From Campylorhamphus procurvoides (Eukaryota > Chordata > Aves > Passeriformes > Dendrocolaptidae), in contig WBMV01000295.1 in the NCBI GenBank assembly GCA_013396655.1, positions 288,215 through 352,214 on the forward strand: 64,000 nucleotides of DNA. The letters are read 5' to 3'. Below the pieces are notes generated by a model. It did no database searches, was not told the origin of the DNA, and was given only the letters and a program-made list of their open reading frames with translations. The position numbers and the translations under genes were made by a program. This document shows positions 50,263 through 60,960 of this stretch, piece after piece. The stretch's first letter is position 1, and each line of letters opens with the position of its first letter.

Positions 50263-51526
50263 GATCCACTGGTTTTACCAAAGAATATGTACTACTGAGT
50301 TCTTTAAAAAGTTAATATTTATTACCAGAAATCAGATTATGTTATTGTTGTTGTTTAAGTCATAGAACAAGATGTTGAAAATTCTTTACTATACTGAGAT
50401 TTTTTTTGTACTATAAATATTTGCCTCTAGAGAGCTTAGAAATGAAACAGAGAAGTGTGTAGTCTCATATGAGGAATCAGAACAAAAGTGCAGTGGCCTA
50501 GAAACCACAAATGGAGAATGGCTGTTTGATGCCCCATAGCTTGAAAAACAACTGCTTTCCAAACAGGAAACTCCGCTTTCTTTTTCATAATCACTGCCTT
50601 TGCTCCGGGCACTCACTCAAAGGGAATCAGCTGGAGGATTAATAATTCTGCACAACACTTTTGTCAAAGTGTGTGATGCCAGACTGTGTAAGCCTGAGCA
50701 ACACTGAGAAAGGGGTTTTGCAGCACCTTGGGGCACCAGTGTGAGCCACAGGGATACTTCAGGCCCTTTGATAAACAGCTCTGGAAACTGAAATGATGTC
50801 TCTGCCTGCAATAATGCAAAGGCAAGGAGTTAAACCAGTTCCAAGCAGGGGATTCTTGGTGTTCTGAGTTTCTCCCAGTTTCAGTGATGCTGCTGAGATG
50901 GGACTTGATTGTGTCTGTGGTTTCCAGCAAGAATAACAAAGTTGAATAGCCAATTGCTGGTGGTGATCTGGGTTGATTTGGGTTTGTTAGGGCCAGTTTG
51001 CAGTTGTGGGGTGTGTTAATGGAGCAGATGCAGCAGTTTAAAAGACTCTGAGCCTGCATCTTGTCACTGTCAGCTCTTTTGGGATGAGACATGACTAAAC
51101 CCTGCAGTGAAAGTGGTCTGTGGGAGCCTGGTTGCGGTGGGGAGAGATTTACCATTCCCCCAGGGCTCCCTGCCACAAGGCCACAGTCAGATCCCTTGAT
51201 TTAGTTGGCAGCGGGGTCAGGTCAAGGACTTGGGAAGGCAGGATGGAGCCTGGTGCAGTTATTTATCCCCTCTGCATGGAACCTGAAGCAACTTTATTGC
51301 TGACTTACCTAGGGATTGCGTTGTTATAATGTTTCCTCTCTCTGTACTGCAAATGAGGAGCTGATAGGAAGGAGAGAATCGTGCAGGAGGCTTTCCAGAG
51401 CAGAACTGACAGACTGCTGTTCCTGCAGGGGTACATCTCCCAGTGGCAGCTTCCCAGTTCATATGGAAGAGATGATGATCTCTCAGTGACTCACTGGATG
51501 CTTGTCACTTCGTCATAGCAAATGAT

Positions 51527-51571
51527 CAAAAAATAAAAAAAAAAATTAAAAAAGAGAGAAAATAAATAATA
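51527..51571. repeat. A-rich low-complexity tract
   Basis: This is a run of A bases broken by isolated T and G. It could be an old retroposon tail, but no body was recognised upstream. Confidence 0.8.
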
Positions 51572-53728
51572 CAATATCCATGGCCTTATAAATGGGGTAG
51601 GAACCTGTGATTAGAAATAAGCAGCTTAGCATGTGAAGGGGAAGAGCACAGCAGCAGTAGCAGCAGGTTAGATGTTATTGCTGTTATTGAACGAAGCACA
51701 GGGGTGATCACACTTTACAAGAGCTTTATTACTTTACTCTAGTAAAAATGAATCACACTTCTCTCTCTCAGCTCCTCATTTCTTTCCCTCAAAAGACTGA
51801 TAGGAAGAAAGATGATAAAAAGCTTCAACATGAAAAAGTTTGGCTTTACACGTCAGTGCTGTGTACAGATGGATGATTCATCAGAATCCATCTCTGTTTT
51901 TAAGCTGGCTTTTTGTTTGAAGTGTTAGTGTGTCAGACTTTGTAGAGATTCCAGGTTTGGGCCTCTGCTAGTACTTTCTTTCATCAGGTAAAATGTTATG
52001 TGATGGCATAGAAGGGACTCCTGCTGAAAAGTGCTCCTCTTTGCTAGTTTGATGAAAAAAATAAAGAGAAACCTATGTGAAGTCTCCATTTCTGTGCTCT
52101 GGGGAATTATTTCCATGGAGGTTTATAGTGGGCACTTAAATGTCATCTTTTGCTGCTTTTCAATGTCAACCACCATCCTTTGCAGCATTGGAGGGGGTGA
52201 ACTAGACAATTTTCCAGTTCAGAATCAGTTTTGTGACTGTCCAGTCATTGTTAAGCAGCTTTTAACTATTGTTGCTGTTACAGTCTCAGGAGTTACATGC
52301 AGCAGAAGGCTCAGCCATACACCATTCACCAGGCTTGAGGCTTCCTGCCAGGGAGGGCAGGGGCTGAAAATCATTTTTTAGAAAGTCTTATCATAAAAGT
52401 ACTTGCAGATGTACAAAGGATGGGGTGCCAACCTGCAAGCAGCCAAGAAAAATTGAGTGTATAGTCCTGTAATAGGTGCATATAAACTCTGCTTATCATT
52501 CTTGATGCTTGCAGCTCATCAGTGTTGAGCTGCAGCAGCACTGCTTGCCAAAGGGAAGCCATCCTGCCTGTGACAAGAACATGGTGCTTTCTGTGGTGCC
52601 TGGCATCTGACAGTCCTGAAGCATTTTGCAGTATAAATGTTAATTAAGCTTTACAGCAGCTTTGTGGGGTAGGTAAATACAGTCAGCAGACATTTCAGCT
52701 AAGCTCAGGGCTCCCTCTCCTGTGGAAGGGTATCAGGCTGTGAAAGGGGACCTGTTGGGTGGATAACCTGTTGTGTGGGGCCAGATCTGTGCTCAGGAGA
52801 GGGAGTCTTCCATTGCTGGTGACCTTTTGTGCCAGCAAACTGGCACCTCTATCACAGCTGGGACTTCTGCTCTGATTACAGCAGGAAAACTAACTATGGT
52901 AGTAGAAATGTTCCACACACTGGAGTAGCACAGTCTGCCAGGGAATTATTTTGGATTTGCTCCCCAAATGAGACTAGAATCTAGCTTTTGATATGCATAA
53001 CACCTCCCCTTGTTCCCACTTAACATGAAGCTTGTACTTGTTCCAGAAGTGTGACCTCGTGCCTGAGCTGTGGCAGCCCCACATTGTGTGGGCTCTCTCT
53101 GCAGAGCTCACTGAGCAGTGCCCGGGCACCCTCTGCCCTGGCATGAGCCTTCATTTCACCCTGGCAGTCTGTCAGCCCTTCCTGTTCTCCCTTCAGTGCT
53201 CCTGCAGGAGGAACCCTGCTCCTGGCTCGTAGCTGGAACCCTTTGCTGTGCCATGGCCTTGCCAGAGCCTGTTGTCCTGAGGGTGAGCACTCTGTCCCAC
53301 GCCCACCTCTGAGAAGTGCTTTGGCACCCAAGGCTTGTGCTGGGTGTTTATTTAGACCCATCTGAGTCTCAGAGGTAAACGCTGCACAATTTCATGGCAA
53401 AAGGCTGGGAGGGAGGTGGAGGAGGCACACCAAGTGCCCAGTGCCCTACTTAGCCATAGCCTAAAGCCTGGCCCGCTGCGTTGCCTTGTCACACTCTGCA
53501 TGCAGCAGAACTGATTAAATAAAAACCCAACGTGTCGGGGCCAGGAATTGCCCGGTTCAGCGTTAACACTGTGTGCAAACTGAATTCTAGCAGATCCAAA
53601 AGTTGCCAGGGGCGTTTTTTATGCTTTCCCTGTGTGCCAAAGCTGAGCCGGCAGCTCCAGCTCCAGCGTGTCTCCCTGGGACTCATTAACATGGCAGCGC
53701 CGTCTCCGCTGCTGGCGAGGCAGCCACG

Positions 53729-53764
53729 GGGGACAGTGTCACATGTGGGGACAGTGTCACACGT
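53729..53764. repeat. Two-copy 18-bp tandem duplication with E-boxes
   Basis: GGGGACAGTGTCACATGT (53,729-53,746) is followed by a copy differing at one base (53,747-53,764). The internal ACAGTGTCAC core is partly palindromic. The second copy ends in a CACGTG E-box (53,760-53,765). The surroundings are moderately CpG-rich. Confidence 0.8.
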
Positions 53765-56163
53765 GCAGCCCGTGGCAACCTCCACACGGGAGCAAAACTG
53801 GGAGACAAAGCTGCAGTGGAGGGGAAGGATCATGCTTAATAATATGCAAATCAATGTAGCATCTCACAAAGATTTGATTTGCGTTTTGAGGCAGCTGCTA
53901 AAAATGTTGTTTTAACCCCTCTAGGGAGCGTAAATATATCTAGTAGACACGGGCTAGATGGAGGGTGATTGCATTTTCTAATAACTTTAATTTTACAAGG
54001 TAGAACTTTTGAAAGCTGGCGTGTCTTTCATCCTTGGACCAAGTGTGTTGGGGAGATGCCCGTGTAAAGGTAATTGCATCAATGTTAATACAGCACAACT
54101 CTGCCAACTCATGCAAAAAATAGCACAAAGAAAAGCCCTGCAGATTTGTTGGGATGGGAGAAAGTTTTGCTACACATAATGACATGTGAAATATGATTTT
54201 CAATGCACAAAGGACATGCTTTCTCCTTGCTTTTTATTGTTTCATCACAGGCAGCCCAATTCTCAGTGATGCTACCTGGGCTCCATCATCACGTCACTGG
54301 GCTGTGCATTCACCTCTCTGAGTCGAGTGCTTACGTACTAGCTCGAGGAGTCAGTGCAGCCTGCTTGTTTGCCCATTTGTAAGGGCAAATGATTTAGGTC
54401 CTTTGCCTTCCTGTAACCAATTCCACACGTTGTTAAGCTTGTGTAACCCAGGTGGTTTTTATTGCCTCTGCCTTGCAGAAAGCAGCACCAGACTTAATGC
54501 AGTTATTTCAGTGTGACAGAGCTGTTATGTTAAGGAAGAGCAGTGTTATGGCCCAGTGATGGTGAGGAGCACAGCGCTGCTTCAGCAGGCAGAGACCTAC
54601 ATGAGGGCTGAGGCCCCTGAGCCAGGAAATGAATAAATGAGCAGCACACTGCTGTACTAGCACTCAGGGAAGGGTTGTTTGTGTCCTGCTCTGCTGAGTT
54701 ATTGTTCAGCAGATAGAGAATTGGTATTTCTGTGGCTTTGATCCATTTTGTTTTCTTGTATTCAAATAATCTGCCTCCAGATGCTTTCTTGAGTTGAGTT
54801 TGACAGAGATGCACAAATAGGCTCATGGCTGAAGAATATCTGTAATTCTCCTCCCTTTAGTTTTTGTTTTGGGCAATTGTGGTAGCAATGGCACTGTAAG
54901 GAGACAGGTTTCCCTGCTCTGCAAACGCAAACCCAAAAGGCAAAGTGCTGAGGAAGTTTCCAGGCTCTATTTTGTTTAGACACATTGTTGATTGCAAATA
55001 AAAAGCTATTGATGGACTTCATTGTACTTTGGTACTGCCCTTGACAAAATCTTCTTGATTAAAGTGAGGCCCTGTTGAATGAGAAAAGGGCTGCTCGAAG
55101 GCTTTGCCACACTCAAGCAATCTTGAGGGCTCCAAGCAGGAGCCCATTTCGTTTTAGCTGTGCAGGTCTTGCTCCCTCCTACCCTGAGAACCCACTGTTT
55201 CCCCACTGTTTGCTCAAACATTTAATTGTTCTCTATATGACATAACTTGCAGGGCATAGTTTTGAATTTGCCTCATCTCATGTAGATGAAGGAACCTTTT
55301 ATTAACAACTATTCCCCTTCTGCCTTTCCCTCTTCTTCTCCAAGGGCTCCCTGCAGGAGCTCTTGGTCTGTTTTGGGCTCTTAGTCTTGCAAATCCAGGT
55401 ATGTTCCCCAATCCTCTAAGAAATTCCATAGGTTTGCACCTTTCCTGATTTTCAATGTTATTTTTTAAAATTGGGGTACTGGGAGACTACAGAATATATC
55501 ATTATCAGTCTCACAAGTGCTGCAAATGGAAGTATATTCACCTCCCTATTTGTTGTTTATGCATCTAGGGATCATTTTCTAGGTTATAGTCCCTTGTTCT
55601 GGAGCTGTGCCGAAGTACATTTCTTGTTCCTAGATACACAACCGCAAATCTAGCTTTAAATGAACCTGGTGAATGTTAATGAATTTCCCTGAGACATGAA
55701 GGTTTATTAAAAATTAAGAAGATCTCATCTGAGTCTGCTCCGGCTTCTCTGTGCAGACTCTCCTTAACTGGCTTAAACTGTTTATTCCTAGACTTTTAAC
55801 TTTCTCTTTACTTAGGGACTGGAAAATATTTAATTTTCCTACTGCCCTTTTGATCCATGGAACAGGAATATGTATTGAACAATTTTACCTCTTCTGCATT
55901 GTTACTGAAAACTCTGCCAGCTGTGTAGCTGCTGTGCTGCTGAGGGTCTTTTGCACTGTGTAAACTCTATCCTCAGCCAGGCCTTGAGATGACTTTTTCT
56001 TCTATCCTTTTCAGTTTTCCTAATAAATATTTCATCTTTTCTAATTTTGTTTACAGCAATTCCTATTGATTTCTCTTTCTCAGTCATTTTATATTGGCTT
56101 TTTCTTCCTAATTGCCTCCTTCACCTCATACCAAATGAGAATGTGCTTTTAGACCAACAGGTT

Positions 56164-56178
56164 CTTTTTTTTTTTTTT
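56164..56178. repeat. Poly(T) tract
   Basis: This is an uninterrupted T run of about 15 bases in pyrimidine-rich surroundings. Confidence 0.85.
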
Positions 56179-58863
56179 CTTTTTAAATTGTGGTATTGTT
56201 TCTTCTCTCTTGTCATTTTTTTTTCCCCCAAGAACTTCCCATTCTCATCCTGTCCACTTTTACAGTCAGTTTTTGGGCATTTTTTGTTCTTGGGCTTTTG
56301 AGCAACAGCTCTTTTGAAGCTTCAGTTGTAGAATTGAGTATATCACATTTACTCTTATTTCTGTTCAGTCTTCATTTTTTAAATATCTTTTTTGGCAACT
56401 TTTGCATGGCATGATACTGAACTGCAGTTACCTGGATCAGAAACAGTCTTAGCTATATGTTTGAATAGCACTTGGAAAATCATGTCCTGTATTTTTGTAG
56501 TCCAGAGTCTCTGGACAGACTATTTTCTGTTCTATTCTTTTTTTCAGTTAATGCATGAAACTGAGCTCCAACCAATTTGTTCCCAGTTTGTTCTTCCATT
56601 TCAACCCTGAATAAGCACCCACGTTTTCCAGGCTGTAACTGTGGGGTTTTTCTACACACATTGATTGGCATAACAAAGGATATTCCTCCTTCTACAAACC
56701 TTGCTTGCATCCTTACATTCCTCCAGTACACTGTTGGGAAATAGGATTTGGTTATAATCCTTTTATGGGACTGCACTAGACAAGGTTTCTTGACAGTAGG
56801 AATATACTTCTGCCATGGTGATTTTATATGTGGAAGAGACTGTCACAGGGATAAAACTTCTTGTTTAAGGTGCTGAGTTATGAGACCTGTTGCTGTGAGA
56901 TGCTGAGAGCTGGCATAAACCCAGCATTTGCTCACAGATCTGCATCCAAAGCCACTGCTGCACCAACTGCTATGAAGTAATTTGCTCCTGCTGTGGCAGT
57001 GATTTTGGGTAATATCTGGCATCTCAAGCTGCCAGAATGATCTTGCTCTTATTGTATGAGTGTCCAGTGAGCTACGCAGCAAGCTGCAAAGCTAAAAATT
57101 CACTGCTTTGCAGGAACATGGCACTTGGAGTTTTCATTCCTAACCAGAGCCTTAGTGACTCACTTTGCCTTGTCATAGCTGAATCACTGACACTTAATTG
57201 ATGGAAACTTTTCTTTATATAACAGATGTCAGGCCTTGCACAGGGGTCTGCCGAGTGATCCTGGACTCCAGGACTGACTGGGGAGGTTTTTCAAGTCCAA
57301 CTGCTCTACACAGAGACAACCTCATTTCCTCCATCCTGTACTAACCATGCACCATAAAGGATGGCTGAGCATGGCTGTATTGAACACCACAATCACCACT
57401 TCTTACATCAGGGCCCCCCACCCAGAGGTATCTTTCTTGAGCAGCCTCTCTGGGATTTGAGGGCATCACAATTTTTCACATGACAGAGGACACCTGGCAT
57501 CCTCTAAGATATGAGTGAAGTCATCGTGTTGCATGAGCTATAAACCTGCCCAGAGGAGATCCTGAAGCACAAGCAGTCTTTATCTGAGAGGCTGACAACA
57601 GCCAGCTCTGGCTCACAGAGTATTTGCAGTGGGGATTTCAAGGCCTAGGAGAGCTCTTACTTTCACAGAAAAGTTCTCAGAGCCCCAGACTTGATGAGTG
57701 TCCTCTATTAAGATCTGTTGCCACTGAGCTTCTCTTGTCCCACTTTCACACCAGCTATAGCTGGAAAGGCAGAATCCAGTCCTACTTGTCTGTGCTGATA
57801 TTGTCTCCCATTTGGCATTTGTGCGATACCTCTCCTTGCCTTATTCCCTCCCTCCAAACGTGTGTCCCTGGGTATCTAAACACATCCTACCAAGAGCTCA
57901 GTGAGCACAGAGCAGGCTGACTGTGAGCCCTTCTGACGCTGAATTCAGCTGACAATCAGCTCCTAATGCCAGCAGCTATTCCTGTTTTGTATCCTCTTCC
58001 TTCAGTCTGAAGTGGCCAAGGTCAAGTTTAGAAGCTTCTAAACAAATGTTCTTTTCTCATTAACAGACAGCCTGTTGGGTGGCAACTTCTGTTTTGTATG
58101 TGCCAGTTGCCATTTTAATCAGCTCTGTGCTGTAAGGTCTGACTTTGAATAGCTGGTAATGCCAGAGTGGGGAGTGATGTAAGAGTCAGGGGGTCTCTGC
58201 ACATGTTCTTTAGTTCTTCATGGCTTTCACAGCACTTAGCATTTGATCCTATTTTCCAAGGGACCCTGATTGTCCTCTACTCTTTGAGGAAGAAGGGATG
58301 ATGTGGCAGAGCAGTGGACATTAGGGGAGGTAGGGATGGATGGATGTGTGGAAATCATCATGAGCAGGTTGCAACTGGTCCACAGAGCTGTGTTGTTACA
58401 GTGAAACTTCTCCCATGTGGAGGAGTCCTGATTTCAAGTACCATAATTCCAGATTTCCTCTACTGCACCTTCAGCATCCTCTGCTAATCCACCACCATCT
58501 CAGGGCCATTGAAGCTTGCTTTGCTGGGGACTCAGCTGAGTGCCTTAAAGTTGTGTATTCTGCACAGTAAGGAAAATGAACTCCCTGGTGTACTGTTTTT
58601 GGATAATAGGCTGAAGTAAGAGCCCTGCTTTCTTGTGACTTGAATGATGTCTCTTCTCATCTAATGATCACAGTAATCTCTAACCTAGTGCTGCAGGCAT
58701 GGCTTCAGATAAGCACTCATAGCAATTATATAAGTGAATAAATCAAATGCATATAAGAAAGATACTTACTAGGGTGATTTAAAATTGTATTGTGAAGATG
58801 CATATGGAGACCTAGAGTTTTAATCGATTCCCGTTTAAACATTTGAGAATTTCCCCACTGCTG

Positions 58864-58925
58864 TCACAGTCATTATAGTTGGAAAAGATCTCTAAGATCT
58901 TCAAGTCCAACTGTTGGTTTGGCTT
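58864..58925 (-). repeat. CR1 3'-end fragment
   Basis: On the minus strand the text GTTGGACTTGAAGATCTTAGAG and then TTTTCCAACTATAATGA closely follows the conserved 3' end of avian CR1 (GTTGGACTTGATGATCTTAGAGGTC ... TTCCAACC). The terminal octamer repeat is decayed. Only the last 50-60 bases of a CR1 are recognisable. Confidence 0.7.
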
Positions 58926-58926
58926 C

Positions 58927-59250
58927 TTAATGATCTGTCTTCATTACAGAAAGTGATAAAAAGGATGTTTTTCCATGTCTCAGGGCTGTCAGGTTGGTGG
59001 ATGCTCTGTCAGAGTGATGGTCCTGCAAGTGAGTTCCTGTCAGTGATGCAGCAAAACGTGTGAGCTTGTTCTTGCTGAGGGGCACTCTGGGCTCTTTAGG
59101 GATGAATGAGAGTGTGATGACTTTCCACGGCTTGGAGAAGAACTCCAGAACAACAGACATGTCCAATATGCTCTGCGATTGATACCCACCATCAGCTGCA
59201 ATGAAATGGCCTCTCATTAACTCTAATGGCACTTGCCTCTTACTTTCCAT
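58927..59250 (-). CDS. Unidentified 107-codon ORF with coding-like codon use
   Basis: I do not recognise the predicted protein. It starts MESKRQVPLELM and contains an aromatic/basic stretch (EFFSKPWKV) followed by proline- and lysine-rich sequence. Codon third positions in the middle part (59,148 down to 59,056) are G or C in 23 of 31 codons, although the surroundings are AT-rich. A TTTCATTGCAG near the N-terminal part could be a splice acceptor, so the true start may lie inside. The ORF ends just upstream of a CR1 3' tail on the same strand. It may be a host exon, a processed pseudogene, part of an unrecognised retroelement, or chance. Confidence 0.25.
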   Translation of the reverse strand: MESKRQVPLELMRGHFIAADGGYQSQSILDMSVVLEFFSKPWKVITLSFIPKEPRVPLSKNKLTRFAASLTGTHLQDHHSDRASTNLTALRHGKTSFLSLSVMKTDH

Positions 59251-59439
59251 ATTAGATAATGAATGTAGTTAAGTACTGAGAGGGCTGCTCTCCCTTTTTC
59301 TGCTGTGACAGCATTAGGTTGCTGTGATTTATACTCTTCATATAGGTAGTAATATGATTATTCAGTTAATCTATTATTCATTTCACTCATGATCTATTCT
59401 TTTCACATTCTTATTCTGTGAGTCAATTTCTCTCTTTGC

Positions 59440-59670
59440 TATTTTAATAGAGTAGCATTTTAAATTGTGAGAACACCGCATTAAACATGTATAAGATTTA
59501 ATCTAATTTAAAATGCTTTCTTCTAGTAGGATATGCCTAATAAGCATAAAACTAATAATGTTCAAAATGCTATGGCATATTAACGTGACACATTGTGAAG
59601 GATGCATTTTTCAAATAAAGCTAAGCACTAATTAATGAATATCTAACCCACTTTCTTATTCTTTATCCTG
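59440..59670. promoter_or_regulatory. AT-rich segment with homeodomain-type motifs
   Basis: The segment is AT-rich without being simple sequence. It contains several TAAT/ATTA cores, including ACTAATTAATGAAT near 59,627-59,640. This composition is typical of conserved noncoding enhancers in gene deserts, but conservation cannot be judged from one sequence. Confidence 0.2.
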
Positions 59671-60719
59671 AAGCCATATGATTGACATGGAAAAAGATCT
59701 TTTGACAGAATATCATTGCATACAAGCTGCCTTGAAGTTTACAAATATTTTTTTCTTGCTGTCTAATGTGATATCTTTAACACAAAATCAGTGATATCTC
59801 ACAGTATTAATGTTACATGAACACTGAAGTGCTTGTGAACTCTTATTCAGCAGTTAATTTAGTGCTGGTTGTATGTGTGTGACCCAGTGGTTGAAAGGGA
59901 TTGTAGGTTTCCTGTCTGCATCTTTCTGCGGAGATCATGAGTCTGTTCCAGACTGCAGGGGCACAGCTTGGCTGCTGCTTTCTGTGCTTGCACTTTTAGA
60001 GACTCTTGCCAGGGTTAATTATATGGGCAATAAGTACTTTTTTCTCAAAATTTGTTTCACAGAAGTTTTGGGTTGACTATAGACTTGTTTGGAGCAAATT
60101 GAGCCTTCTACCTGCTGCTGCTGCATGAGAACTGAGTCACTTAATTTTATGTGAAACATTTTTGTTTTCTGCTTTGAAATCAGGTATCCTTTCAGAAAGT
60201 TAGTCAATGCACTTAGACAAAACTAAAAACCTGCCCAGATGCAAAAAAGCATATTTTACTCTCCAGTGCACAAATACTTGTTCTAACTAAAATAATTGTC
60301 TATTTTTGTTTATTTCATTGACTATTTTCCTGACCCCATTTAATGCTCAGGTTTTGACCATGCAAGCACTGTGAACACGCAGAAAATAGTAAACCCCATA
60401 TCCTACAGAAAAATGATGCCCACACTTGGTGTATTGTCTGCAGCGCCCAGGAGGCTGCTTTCCCTGTCTGTGCGGGGCAGCGAGGCAGCAGAGCCTGGTC
60501 CCATCCTGTGGCGCTGGGCTATGGCCAGGATGAGCCCCCACCGGGCAGATTTGGAAGCCTCCTCAGCTCTGCTCTTTTAGTCAGAGCCAGTGGAAGCAGT
60601 TCCGTAGCACCCAGTGGGCAAACTCGTATAATTAAGCACGTCCCTATGTCTTCTGCAGTTCCTGAATGTGCTTTTTGAATCTCCTGGTCGTTCCCATTGT
60701 ATCAGTTTAATTATAGCTT

Positions 60720-60905
60720 TCCAGCAGAGGCTGACATGCAACAGGAGGTCTCCCTGCGCGCTCGGTTTCCGGGCTTGCTCACTCGCAGCAGGTGCCTGCG
60801 GGCACAGATGGTGGGAGCAGCCGCGGCTCGCACTGCCGCCCTTCGCTCTGCCTGCCCCCCCTCCCTGCACAAGGGCGAGCGCGGGGTGAGCGGGACACAC
60901 TGGGA
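60720..60905 (+). promoter_or_regulatory. CpG-rich patch, possible promoter or first exon
   Basis: About fifteen CpG dinucleotides fall within roughly 150 bases, far above the local level. The densest part ends in GCGAGCGCGGGGTGAGCGG, in which GTGAGC at 60,886-60,891 resembles a plus-strand splice donor. A CpG island followed by a donor would fit an untranslated first exon. No downstream exon was recognised in the remaining 3 kb. GC-rich sequence starts already near 60,440. Confidence 0.3.
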
Positions 60906-60960
60906 CAGTCAGATGACGATCATTGCCTGCTGTAGGCTGTGCCTCTCATGATGCAGAGAA

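Larger units (their letters stand above)
50263..58863. other. Noncoding stretch, no gene supported
   Basis: No host gene was recognised. The 170-codon minus-strand frame at 50,664-51,176 has no domain features. The part at 55.48-55.76 kb has the flavour of an ancient interspersed repeat, but I could not assign it. A-rich (51.53 kb) and T-rich (56.16 kb) tracts and an 18-bp duplication (53.73 kb) are listed separately. Confidence 0.5.

Noticed and set aside
50664..51176. 170-codon minus-strand ORF
   Set aside because: No motif or family resemblance and no coding signal that I could see. It is best taken as a chance frame.
55480..55760. Resemblance to an ancient amniote interspersed repeat
   Set aside because: Some phrases look familiar from old repeats in bird and reptile genomes, but I could not align it to a named family or show a domain.
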